Of a stretch of DNA of 64,000 nt, positions 1 through 10,449 are shown piece after piece. Both the position numbers and the translations under genes were made by a program. The DNA comes from Paramacrobiotus metropolitanus (Eukaryota; Tardigrada; Eutardigrada; Parachela; Macrobiotidae), in the NCBI RefSeq assembly GCF_019649055.1, contig NW_026570330.1:186001-250000 (forward strand), in the 5' to 3' direction. The notes under the pieces are model-generated. The model had not been told where the DNA came from and made no database searches. It was given only the letters and a program-made list of their open reading frames with translations. Each line of letters begins with the position of its first letter. The first letter of the stretch is position 1.

Positions 1-214
1 CGCGTGTTTGTTGACATTCTTGTACTTTCTGTATTTCTGTTCTTTGTCCTTCGTCCAAGCAACGTCTGTGCTTCTTTTGTTCTCTGGTTACGGTTCTTTC
101 CACTACATTCAGTCAGTTCTTTGCTCAGTTGCGATACACATTAAAATGCTACAATACAAGTCCATATCGTACGCTACCGTATACATAACTACAGATCTCA
201 CAATGGCGTGAAGG

Positions 215-730
215 ATGAGATTGTTGGCAGCGGACTGTGAGACGCCGTCAGATTTGGATGCATTGACAGAGCAACTACACAATGAAATAAATTACGGCAT
301 TACGCTGCGATCGCTCCTTGGTCTGAAAACCGTCAGGTACCAATGCCTTCGTGGAGCATTATTCTTAGCACAAAGCGACAAAAGATGCTCCGATTCTTCA
401 TAAATTGGAGACTTAGAAATACCCTTGAGAATTGGATTAATTGCAAGCGTAAATCCGGGCAGGATTTAAAAATACAGTTAAAAGCGCAAAACGTCGATAC
501 TTTCGAGAAAATTTTACACCGAACCATCAAAGCCTTCAGTCAATGCGGCCAAAGAGATCTATTTTACTTAACCCGCGGTGTTCCTTAAGGTTTTCCGCTT
601 TCTCCACTGCTTTTTATTATTTTCCTTGATAACCTTTTAAAGAAGTTTATTAAAAACACTGGATTCATGGGACAAGCATACGCAGACGATCTCATGGTGG
701 TACTCCGATCAGCCAGTTACCTTTTTATCT
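215..730 (+). mobile_element. LINE reverse transcriptase relic
   Basis: The forward frames read as a decayed non-LTR retrotransposon reverse transcriptase. At 571-720 one frame reads TRGVP, a stop, GFPLSPLLFIIFLDNLL, and then AYADDLMVVL. This matches RT motif B (R-G-V-P-Q-G-x-x-L-S-P) and the catalytic Y-A-D-D (679-690). The expected Gln codon CAA of VPQG is TAA at 586-588, and upstream pieces (215-570) lie in different frames. No complete ORF, 5' end or poly(A) tail is visible, so this is a dead fragment. The LINE clade cannot be named from so short a piece. Confidence 0.75.
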
Positions 731-1056
731 GGCCATCTTTGTTTTCGTTGGCGCACTTGTACGTTAAATAGTTCCCAGGAGTAAGAAGCCACACCACTAA
801 CGGCTAACCCGGCAAGCCACTCCAATTAAGGCGTTCGCGTTTCTGGCGCGTTGCTTTAGTTCTGGCGACATCTGCCTGAGCTTGAGGTGGCAGAGGGTCT
901 CCACTAGCCACCTTTGGTTTTCTGGGTCGCCGCTTCTTCGCGGGAGAGGTCTTTTATCCTTTATAATAAAAGGATAAGGGGGGGGGGTGTGGCCATTATG
1001 TTTGCGCACCTACCCAGAACACAGTACTGCAATGGTTTTTGCTATCTATCAAAACT

Positions 1057-1106
1057 GTACTCAAGGGGTCAGCACTCCTTGAGTACCCCTTGAGCCCCTT
1101 GAGTAC
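1057..1106. repeat. Inverted repeat with 12-bp arms
   Basis: GTACTCAAGGGG (1057-1068) is the exact reverse complement of CCCCTTGAGTAC (1095-1106). The 26-nt loop carries two more partial copies of the CTTGAG core. Flanking AAAACTG and CAGTTTT extend the symmetry after a gap. It could be a remnant of a small inverted-repeat element. Confidence 0.6.
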
Positions 1107-1897
1107 GTTAGCCCCCAGTTTTGTATCTATACATCATTTGATGCCCCTAAGTGAACAGGTTTTTACAATTAGTTTGTTTGAGAAATCAATAAGGTCATAA
1201 AGAAAACTGTGAAAAAAGTTACTATACAAAGTCTACGGAACATTGTAACAGCCAACCAGAAAATTTGAAATTGCTCCGATACCACTTGGTGGTCAAGTAG
1301 CTGCCTCAAGAAGCGGTAGGCTCACTTTGTTGTTCAGCAGTATGCAACCAGATAGTGAGAAAACGGTGTGTACGTACAATTTTACTGTACAGATAGTTCT
1401 AGATCTATCTGTTATTTATTAAATGTTTTTCAACCGTTTCGGTTTATAATCATTATTTACCCAATTTTAGTTCTTGTGAAGCAGATAAAAATCATGGTAC
1501 AAGGTATGGTACAAATAACCCTGCTGGTTATTTGTACCAGCGTACAAGCAATTTTTTTGTTTAAAATTTTGCTGGATACCTAAACGTTTGTAATACCAGA
1601 TTAGTACAGTACTTCTACTTCAGTTTGCATGGTTTATGGAATTAGGTAGTACCAAGATCACGCTGATTCCGGTATGGCAACTGGGAGCCGTTTCACATTC
1701 TGTACACGGGGTTGTGGAATACGTGACATCGTGCGGTACAATTTTAATTTTGCTAAAACACATTTAAAGACAGCAAATGTGTTGCACGCTATACTCCATT
1801 GTACAGAACGTACATAAATCCAGCATTGATTGTCACTGGATTTGCACACCGGTGTGTTCTGGAAATAATAGCACAATTTACTTACAGCCGACTTATT

Positions 1898-2009
1898 CCG
1901 CGCGATTCGCGCGGAGTCTGCCAGTTATAAGCTAATTTTGTATTCGTGAGTTTGTGTCTTTTGCATTTTGTAACCCATCGCTCATATTTACTCCGCGCAG
2001 TTTGCGCGG
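1898..2009. repeat. Two GC-rich 6-bp hairpins with 5-nt loops
   Basis: CCGCGC-gattc-GCGCGG (1898-1914) and CCGCGC-agttt-GCGCGG (1993-2009) have identical stems and different 5-nt loops. Each is followed by a similar GRGTC...TATAAG tail. They stand out in AT-rich DNA; function unknown. Confidence 0.5.
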
Positions 2010-2737
2010 GGTCCACTATAAGATTTCATAATGGCACAGTACGTAATCAAGAAATAATGACAACCTACAGCGCTTGTGTTCAGCAATGCGATCTCGATAA
2101 GCTGATGACACAAATACCAAAAAATATAAACAGTACAACAACTTTTAAGGAGAAATGATTCTGCAAGTGTACGTCAAGCCAACAATTAAAATTCTTCCGA
2201 AATTCAAAGAAATTTTTTCCGTTTATCATCTAGACCTGAAAATAAATCATATGTGTTGGCTGTAGGTTATTATATATTTCGTGAAAGGTCATCGCGAACA
2301 TTATTATTATCAAGTAATACTGCACGGTTGCTGGTGCAAACAGCTATCCTATAAAGTGCTTCAAAGATGTAAAAATGGTTATGCACATGGTTTGAATACA
2401 GTTTACACGTTCGCGTTCACAATTCAAGGTCATAAGAAGTTGTGGAAACCCCATTCTTCCGTGATTAGCGCTGGAAAACACTGTTAGAAAATACAAAGCT
2501 ACTGCAAATCGAAATTGCAAGAAAGCCGGTGAACAATAAACCGACAAACAGAAATGGCAGAGCTTAGAGGAACGGAAGGCATTAAGAAGTAGGCCATGTC
2601 ACTTCAACGTCGAAGTTTGTCTTGGTAATGCGACAGTACATGAGATACTGCACCATTGGCGTCAGCTGGCTCACATCAACAGAGAGAAGTTTGTTACCGA
2701 AGGATTCAAATTCAAGTAACTGATTCCGGCAGGTTCC

Positions 2738-4003
2738 TTATGCTGACGCCCACGTTGAATCTGCAAGCGCAAAACCCAATAATAAATTATACGGCGCAGC
2801 AGTTCCAACGGCGTTGCAAGATTGTTGTAGATTTACCATCTGCAGGCTTTTGGTAACAGTGTGATTGCACTGTTCACGGCCGTCCAATACATCGCAGAGA
2901 TGATTCTTCTGTTGATCGTCTAGCAGAGGGCAGCTTTGCTCAATCATATCCCACCAATCAGTGACAGTGAGACGCCGCTCGTGACTCATTCTTCCGAAGG
3001 GAATGCGCAGCCTTATCGGTACGCAACCGTCCGCGAAAGATGCTGTAACCTGGCACGTGAAGTTCTTCAGGATCAAGTTACGACAAATCGCCACCAGCGA
3101 GTCAAATGCCTTTTGAAGAGCGGCAATGTAGTCGTACTCGTAAAACGGCACAATGCAGCAGGCAAGATCTTTTAGTACAAGATTTCCCAAGAACACTTTC
3201 CGGTCGGCTCTTGGCATTTTCTCAGGCAGGAAAAACTCGTCAAATGAGAGCCAATCCAAAGGGTCTTTCTTGCACACCGACCAAGTAACGGCTGCATCAC
3301 GATTTCCGCAACAGCGATGTGCACATACATCAGCGATGTAATCAGAGCCACCGGAAGATAAGGAAAAGCGCCGTCGAGCTGAGCGGTCGCTCGTTTCCGA
3401 TGGGAGCTTAATTTGCACCAAGCGTTTCAATGCGGCAGATGTGAGGATGCAGTTCCAACCGGCGCACACCGTCCGCAGCCAGTCCACAGTTTGCAGGTAC
3501 TGGAAGGCCTCAGCCATAATTTCCACGGGCAGGCATCGGAGTCCGTCAAGTTCGGAAGCTGTCGATTCCGGGCTGTAATTATCTGAATTATTCAGTTAAT
3601 TAGAAGACGCTTCTAAAAAAAACGAACCAGAAAAGTGGAAAATACTGACATTGCCAATAACGCAAACTAAGACAAAAATGACAATAATTTAGAAAAGAAA
3701 TATTAATAAGAAATGACTCAAGAATAATTTGTTTTCAACTATTTCGAGGTATAAAATAAAATAGTATGTCTTTTGAGTGCGATAGTATCTTAATTTTGAG
3801 AAAATACCTGAATCGACGCTACTGGAATTGGGAAAAGTTACAGGACCAGTGGAACTCAATGCAAATGGGTCGTTCCGTTTGCCTGCGCATGAATAATTCA
3901 CGGCCACTTCGTTTTCTGAAACTGCTAATATTGTGCCACAATTACGCGCTCCCTTTTGTCCACGAAATTCCACGACAACATCAGAATCCTCCATTTTCTC
4001 CAT
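2738..4003 (-). CDS. F-box protein, two exons
   Basis: Proposed exon 1 is 4003-3808 and exon 2 is 3582-2738 (minus). The donor is GTATTTTC and the acceptor ATTCAG; both junctions are phase 1, giving about 346 residues. The start is the ATG conserved in the neighbouring duplicate; in-frame ATGs also exist at 4024 and 3994. Exon 2 opens with an F-box: LDGLRCLPVEIMAEAF followed by a Val-Cys-x-x-Trp core. F-box proteins bind Skp1 and recruit substrates to SCF ubiquitin ligases. The remaining 230 residues are unrecognised and hold many Cys. Exon 1 encodes a small beta-rich stretch (DVVVEFRGQKGARNCGTILA) that may be Tudor-like, loosely echoing exon 1 of the 31-61 kb array. The F-box call is fairly firm; the exon join is inferred. 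Confidence 0.65.
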
Positions 4004-4021
4004 CGAATTGCAATCGTAGTA

Positions 4022-4246
4022 CATCGATTTCGCCCGTAAATTGCTCAAACTCGCTTTACGGGCCAGCAGCTTGCTCACCAGCAACAGCCGCTTTCTCTGT
4101 TCTGTGTCTCGATCAGGTGCGCATGGCTAAAGCCGCAAAACCGGTTCTGCGGCTTTGACCGTGTGCTGATGTCCATTTTACGTGAGTGAGCAACCAGCTG
4201 ACCTGTACAGTACCGTGAGCTAAGCAATTTACGGGCGAAATCGATG
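4022..4246. repeat. 225-bp imperfect palindrome beside the F-box gene start
   Basis: A 24-bp arm at 4022-4045 (ATCGATTTCGCCCGTAAATT core) recurs exactly inverted at 4223-4246. Inside are CCCGTAAA/TTTACGGG and a hairpin with 9-bp arms AAAGCCGCA/TGCGGCTTT. It is MITE-like, but no clear target duplication is seen. It abuts or overlaps the 5' end of the minus-strand F-box gene and may carry or disturb its promoter. Confidence 0.6.
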
Positions 4247-4496
4247 CATTTCACCACCCAGTTTTCAGATTAAAACTGCTTAAATATTAACTCCAGATGG
4301 CCGATATAAAATTAATAAATCACCAATAAACGAACACTTAACTTAACTTTATTGAGTTCTAGGCGAACACTGGATAAACATAAACCGGGGGTAAATGTAA
4401 TTTATTGTAAAAAATACGTCATGCTTCGCGGCTCAGCATCGTAAAATTGAAAAAGTATTCTCTCATAGATCTTCATAATTTAATTTTCAGAATTAC

Positions 4497-4721
4497 CTGA
4501 ATCGACGCTGCAGGGATCAAGCAAAGTTGCGGGACCCGAGGAACCCACTGCAACTGGGGTTTGGAGGACTTTGGTAAAGGGGCCACATTCGTTCCGTCTG
4601 CCAGCTCTTGAAAATCCGGGGCCCTTTGACTGTCTGAAACTGCTACTGTTATGTCACAATCACGCACTCCATTTTCGTGACGACTTTCCACAACACCAGC
4701 AGGATTCTTCATACTCTCCAT
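4497..4721 (-). pseudogene. Duplicated, frameshifted copy of the F-box gene's exon 1
   Basis: The minus strand reads an ATG (4721) and a segment similar to exon 1 of the adjacent F-box gene (SRHENGVRDCDITVAVSDS against FRGQKGARNCGTILAVSEN). It ends in a matching GATTCAG|GTAATT donor (4496). The last part matches the parent only in another frame (a codon run reading CSVDS), so it is frameshifted. No F-box exon follows. Flanking non-coding DNA (GGCCGATATAAAATTA, CGATAAACGAACAC) is duplicated too, so this is a tandem duplication of roughly 0.7 kb. Confidence 0.6.
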
Positions 4722-6894
4722 CGATATAAAATCGAAGTTATTCACCCCTCCGGTTTTAAGATTAACACTGTTTAAATATTAACTCCAGATGGCCGATATA
4801 AAATTAGAATTAAGACACCGATAAACGAACACTCGATATATAAACCGGGGATGGCCGATATCAACTTAGAAACAGTGTGTGTAGTTAGAAGGATTGTACA
4901 GAGAATGCTTACAGAGTATTATAGTATGAGTGTTATCACATTCAAATAATTATGTTTTTTTAACGTTTAAACTTCAATCATTTTAATTAGTCTTAATCTG
5001 CGCAAGCGTATTGCTCTGTGTACTGGCTGCTGCCGAAATAAAAAGAAGCTGTTTTAATTGATTGGTCAGTGATAAAGCTGATGCTGTAATCGGTAGCCTG
5101 TGGGCGGTCTGTGTTCCGAATTTCTACCTTCTGTGAAGATGAGAATGAGTTTACGGAAATCAGTCGGGCACGGTGCTGCTTCGCAGCCCACCCGCACTTC
5201 TTCAATTGCTAATAAACTTTGATGAGAAAGCTTTTTTTCTTTCGCTCGTTCGATCGTTCGTTCGGAATGACCTTTCGTCTTCCAGCGATGGTCAGCGAAA
5301 AGATTGCACCGGATCTGGGAAGAGTGATTAACTTGTGCCTGCTATCAAACAGTAGACAACGCGCCACTGCGAAAAATTTACGGTGCGTCCTGGGAAACAT
5401 GATACGACAAACACGGCGCCACGAGGCGAATGCTCAGTTGATAGTTGCCGACCAATGCGTGTGTGGAAGTCAGCTGGCAAGCAGCAGTACTTCAACGTCT
5501 TAAGAAAGAACGGGTTTGGCACACATTTTCGTCGAACAACTGGAAAGTGGAACCGTGCCGTTTCTGGGTAGTTGTTGCTTGTTTCAGCACTTATTATGAC
5601 ATCCATCCCATAGAAGGAAAAGTATTACAGTTACAAACTAGTTGCTGTGACCCGATCGTGACAGTATTAAGTGTGTGCTTTTTTAGTGGGCGGTTGTAAT
5701 GTTTAGTTAATGGTAAGTCGGTAATGTCCGCAATCGCATATTTCCAGCAACTCCATATTCCCTGCTCAGCTCTCTGCCATGCTCCGGTGCAATTTACATT
5801 TATTTACTTACTGAAAAGCTTTTGTCCCCGTCATTTATCTCCGAGGTAAAAATACTCGTAACTTGTTACGTACCTGACAAACGAGAACATTATTAGTTTC
5901 AAGTTACTGGTTTTATCGCATTCTCCCAACGGAATGGGCTTTTTTCAGGCAGAGCGAACTGGAAAGCGAAGAAAGTTTGTATCGTGCCGAAGGGTTTGTT
6001 AGTTTAATTAGCGAAGTTTCTGAAGCGCTTTGACATCAGGATAATAACAAGGATATCATTAGCGTTCAGTATCATATCTTGTTGTAAATGTTTTGGGGAT
6101 GACGGAGGTCAGGGTGCCCGAAATGGCGCCGGCTCGAGGATTTTTCGTCGGATCAGTTCTTCATCGACAGTGGAAATTCTTTTTTTCTTCAATAGGTGTA
6201 GAAAATAAGTTATGTAGCAAAAATATATCGTTGTTGTATCGATACAAATGGGGACCCGGCAAAATAGAGGAAAACATCTTCCGGAATAACCTCTGTATCA
6301 CAGGCATAATCGCCGGCCTGGCTACAATATGATTTCACGTTTTCGTTACACAGAAGCCGCAAAATGCGTTCATAAAAAAAGGCCGGCTCACACTTCACAG
6401 TGCCTCAAGTGTCAGCATGTGATAATCTTGGTTGCGGCAGGTTTGTCAGTGGGCTTTGTGAAGTGGTAGTAACTAGTAATTAGTAAGAGATGGAATAATA
6501 ATGGCAGTGACAAAACATAAAAAATTCTCTAAACATCCAACGAGAAACAGAATCCGTATCTAAACGTCAGGGCATGAACTTGGAAAATTTTACATTGCAG
6601 AAAATCCTTGGCTGTTTGTAGGCCGTTGGCGTCACATATGTGCTAATTTGGTCTTTATATCACAAATTGCATGTTTCCTGGACGTAGGAAATAGGACGGA
6701 GAGAACGATTGTTTCTGCAAAAAAATTACAGATTTTAGATGTCCAATAGCATACTAAAATGTTTGCGAGACTGCGACTGTGCTTACATGGCAGCAGTTAT
6801 TACCAGGCACTAGTTATCCTGTTAAACTACGTTTTAGCGAAAGGCGCTTGTTAGGTACAGCACGCTAATTACATGTAATGTATAGCCAACTTAC
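4722..6894. other. Intergenic region, no supported gene
   Basis: Several overlapping 60-95-codon frames exist at 4990-5700 on both strands, but none is recognisable. A stretch near 4950-5016 (TTTTTTTAACGTTTAAA...TCTGCGCAAGCGTA) recurs at 39487-39545 and so is a dispersed repeat. Confidence 0.4.
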
Positions 6895-7264
6895 ACCGGT
6901 GGCGGGTATTCTAGACAGGCTTTGTGAAAGCATTCCCGTGTTGTCTCATTTGGAAAGCAAATGCGGACGCAGACGTTGGAACCGTAGTCTACAACCATTG
7001 CGCTTCTATCATGCTTCGATTTCCTCTGCTTGTAATGTGGATCTATCGTGAAGCCGGTATCACTGACGTGCCAGTTCTCGGAGACTTCGGGACATTGTTG
7101 AACCGCTATATAAAGACCTTCATGTGGTGAATTGCTAACCACGATAATGCTCGGATGGTATCGATCCTTTGGAACCTGCGACGGATGTTTTTCGTGCAGC
7201 TTATCCGATACGATAGCCACAAACGCGGACGATGATGTCTGAGTTAAGCTGGTTGTTGCATCCC
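6895..7264 (-). CDS. Internal exon of an unrecognised gene
   Basis: An open minus-strand frame of about 120 codons is bounded by a good acceptor (TTTTTGCTCTGTTAG, exon from 7264) and a perfect-consensus donor GTAAGT (6894-6889). It includes DRYHPSIIVVSNSPHEGLYI and SAMVVDYGSNVCVRICF. There is no ATG, which suits an internal exon. Partner exons were not found with confidence; a 62-codon frame at 6398-6210 (minus) is the only nearby candidate. Function is not recognised. Confidence 0.4.
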
Positions 7265-7876
7265 CTAACAGAGCAAAAACACCGTTTTCAGGAGCACTTC
7301 ATACGATGGTAGCAGTAAGATATTTCGAAAGTAGCTTTTCACATTAGTTTTAAAAGGGTCAACTGTTCCACGGATGGATGTTGAGCAGAACTACAAAGCA
7401 ACGAAATGCGTCATTTCGTGCCATTTGTTTCCCATCGGGATGGATTTTGCGGGCGGTCTTTCGGTTCGGCTGCCGATCATCATCAAACCTGAATTCGATA
7501 TTAATTTTACTAGGAAAGCTGCAAAAAATGATTGGTGAAAGGCGATTTTCATTTTTATGTTTGTTTACATGTAAAATTCGAAAAAGATCGGTTCATATAA
7601 ATATAGTTATAACTTGCAAATTGTACGAGGAAACTTGTACGAGAAAATGCGGCATTGGGGACAGAGTCGATAGGGGCAAACTTAGACCAAATTTTCTCTG
7701 TGATTAGGCCGCCTCTGTCGATTGATGCTTAAAGTTAATCGTTTCGTTTCTGAAGTTATTGTGAAACGTTTCTGTGAAAGTGGTATTTAGCAGTTGATAA
7801 AAGTGACATGTGCGTTAACTGTTTTGTATCCTATATGTCACCCATATCTCCGCAAGCGGATGTTGTGCACTCTAGC

Positions 7877-9550
7877 TCAATCAAGTTTACCATTAATTTC
7901 GGAAGCCACGGTCGAAGTCATCTCTTTAAGACGCGACGCATAATCATCGATGAATTTGTCATATTCCTGTGGATCGTCAGCGAGAAACCACAATTCACAC
8001 CACTGGGTAGTGCCGCCGTGATACCGAAAGGGAATTCGCAGTACGAGGAATGTCCTCTCCGTGTGCTCAGGGTCGGCAATATGGGTTAGTACAAATGTCT
8101 GCTCCGTTTGCTCACGGCCCTTGACATGGAGTAGCAGGCTTCTGTCCACCAGCATGCGCATGTACGTTGTCTTCTGGCCGGCATCACTGTACACTACTTC
8201 GATATAATGCAAATTGGCGTTTCTCACCAGCTTGGTGGACAATATCAGGCTACAGGAATCCAGGGATACGATATCTTTCTGTCCAACCGTGCACAGCTGG
8301 CCAGATAACACAAAAGGCGGACGACTGTTGACGAAGATATCTCTGACTGGTCTGGCTACGCTGGTTTCCTGGGACGGTACAATCGCTGCGAGGATCTTAT
8401 CCATATTAACGACCAGACCCTCCTGTAGGCGGTACAACTGCTGCTGTTGATAAGCATTTCCCACCACATAACTGGCGATGGCGGCGCCAAAGGCTTCCGC
8501 ATCATCGACATAGCTGGAAACCATTTTGTTTAGAGGCTTCTTCAGTTTCTCCAGTGCGCGGCGTAGCAGCAGCAGTCTTGAGTTTTCACCCACCAGGACA
8601 ATCTCCACAATGCCGCACTGCAGTGTATCCGGATTCATGATCCCAAAAGCCCTTAACTCAGCCGTCAACCGCTGTTCAATGATATCAGTAATAGGCTGCA
8701 AAACCATATCATGCATTTCCCTAGTTATCGTCACCGTGACATCCTGCGCCGGCGAGCAGATATTCACCTGTTGGACACGGGGGTCATGGAACTGGGCGAT
8801 CTGTTCTAGCCAGTCTTTCTCGAATTCAGCGCGCATTGGATCGGTTAGCGGGCGCATACCGGCATTCTGCAACTGCTTGTAGACCATCTCCAGAAGACTG
8901 TGGCGTGACGCACGTAAGCAATCTCGCACCATACTTCCAGTCCCAGCACTCTGATATTTGACCACGTAGTTGTCGCTGACAATCTCAAAGACATCCACCT
9001 GGAAGTGCTCTTCGTTGGCATTGCAGACGATCAGATGGCAGTCTTCGGTGGAGTACTTTTTAAGTGCATTGCGATCCAGGGTCTGCGCGATATACGCCAG
9101 AAGAATAGCGGTGGTGTCAGAGATGCAGAAGACGTTACTGACATTGTTGAGTTGCCAAGCGTCCACCACTAGCTGGTGCATCTCGGTACTATCCTGTAGA
9201 CTATGCGGCAGAACCACGGCAACACCGTGCACCTCGTTCTGGCCTCCGATTTCCACCCTGGCTTTGACGTAGGCAAACAGCCGGTGTAGTAGCTCGGGTA
9301 ATATCGGATCCTTGTTCACATGCCCACCATAGTCCAGCAGCATTGCTTTCATGTTGGGACGGTACTCGAAATTAGGGTCCGTGCGATAACCGCGAGCTTC
9401 CAGGCCGAAATACCATTCGGTTCTGCTGGCCGCGCTAAAAGCGGCCACGGCGGGGAACTTGGGCACCGGCATACTGGGGACACCTTTATCATACACTGTG
9501 ACACCGACATATCGAAATCCGATCTCGATTCCCAATCTTATTGCCGGCAT
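7877..9550 (-). CDS. Divergent Hsp70-like protein (actin-fold ATPase family)
   Basis: Single-exon frame of 557 residues, starting at ATG 9550 (an upstream in-frame TTG is ignored). The N-terminus, PAIRLGIEIGFRYVGVTVYD, aligns with the Hsp70 phosphate-1 start, but the hallmark D-L-G-T-T is degenerate. Residues around 300-360 carry VEIVLVGENSRLLLLRRAL and EAFGAAIASYVV. These match the Hsp70 adenosine motif (V-L-V-G-G-S-x-R-x-P) and the following D-E-A-V-A-x-G-A-A. The phosphate-2 motif is not recognisable. A beta-rich C-terminal part follows, with no lid or EEVD end. With the catalytic glycines and threonines lost, ATP hydrolysis is doubtful. It lies head-to-head with the Hsp70 at 10450, 0.9 kb away. 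Hsp70 ancestry is a confident call; the role is unknown. Confidence 0.75.
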   Translation of the reverse strand: MPAIRLGIEIGFRYVGVTVYDKGVPSMPVPKFPAVAAFSAASRTEWYFGLEARGYRTDPNFEYRPNMKAMLLDYGGHVNKDPILPELLHRLFAYVKARVEIGGQNEVHGVAVVLPHSLQDSTEMHQLVVDAWQLNNVSNVFCISDTTAILLAYIAQTLDRNALKKYSTEDCHLIVCNANEEHFQVDVFEIVSDNYVVKYQSAGTGSMVRDCLRASRHSLLEMVYKQLQNAGMRPLTDPMRAEFEKDWLEQIAQFHDPRVQQVNICSPAQDVTVTITREMHDMVLQPITDIIEQRLTAELRAFGIMNPDTLQCGIVEIVLVGENSRLLLLRRALEKLKKPLNKMVSSYVDDAEAFGAAIASYVVGNAYQQQQLYRLQEGLVVNMDKILAAIVPSQETSVARPVRDIFVNSRPPFVLSGQLCTVGQKDIVSLDSCSLILSTKLVRNANLHYIEVVYSDAGQKTTYMRMLVDRSLLLHVKGREQTEQTFVLTHIADPEHTERTFLVLRIPFRYHGGTTQWCELWFLADDPQEYDKFIDDYASRLKEMTSTVASEINGKLD

Positions 9551-10449
9551 TGTGCAGCTGCAGTTGTCTACCAAATCACCGGGACAGGCTACGTAAATTA
9601 ATTTTGCATCGGGTAGTTAGATCACGTACGTGATAAATACTGGCACTTTCGGTTTTAGTAGATCTCGCTAACCCTGGCCTGAATAAGTACTGTTTATTCA
9701 AAAAACAATGTTTCTCAGCCGGAAAAAATGAAAAATGCGCAGCAGTTAAAATTATCGCCCGCCTAGGATGCCGTGTAGACTATAAATTACGAAGGTTATA
9801 CCGAGATGAAACTACCGAGATGAACCTCCTAACTGTTAAACTACCGTGATTAACCTGTTACTATTAAACTGCTACCGAGATGAAACCATTAAACTATAGA
9901 AAACTGCGCTTCCGAGCGTATATGTGTTTAGCTACATAAGAGTACGGCATAAAATCTAATGGCGGCAAAGACAGACACTTTAGAGTTTGCACGAAGTTGA
10001 TGAATGGTCAGTAAATACTATGTATGGCAGTGCGATCCTGTTATCGAAATGATTTACTGCACTCCTGAGACAAATACCGAAAGAGTGCCAAATTTATCCA
10101 CAATGATTTATTCCAAATGCATATTTACAGTTCTCAGATCTTCGTCTTCCTTATCATATTATTATATGCACACATTGTTTTGATATCACGCTCATAAATT
10201 ATTCCAGTTTATTATTTGCGTTTACTTTGGTTTTCATGTGCAGTTATCGTAATTGTAGGAGTATAAACATAAAGTTCTGACATCGTGACCATAAATTACG
10301 CTTTGCAGGAAGCCCGAGTTAATCAGGTGAGCAAACATTGCGCTTGCTCGCCAGAGTTAACATAAGAATTTTTGAGTAAGCAACGAGGAATACTTCCCTT
10401 GAAAGCCCTTAAAGGTGCAGTTATTTCTACAGCCATCCACAACAGGCTG
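9551..10449. promoter_or_regulatory. Shared upstream region between divergent Hsp70-family genes
   Basis: This 0.9-kb spacer must hold both promoters. An imperfect repeat of CTACCGAGATGAA occurs three times at about 9795-9890. A TATAAAT lies at about 9781. I found no clear nGAAnnTTCnnGAAn heat-shock element by eye, so heat induction is not supported. The assignment as regulatory DNA rests on position only. Confidence 0.35.

Larger units (their letters stand above)
731..2737. other. AT-rich intergenic region with hairpins
   Basis: No convincing gene is visible. It contains a poly-G run near 976-986, an inverted repeat at 1057-1106 and a pair of GC-rich hairpins at 1898-2009. A 70-codon minus-strand open frame at 797-1009 is unrecognised and may be more transposon debris. 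Confidence 0.4.

Noticed and set aside
5209-5699. Cluster of overlapping 60-94-codon frames on both strands
   Set aside because: No frame is favoured, and none shows a domain or conserved copy.
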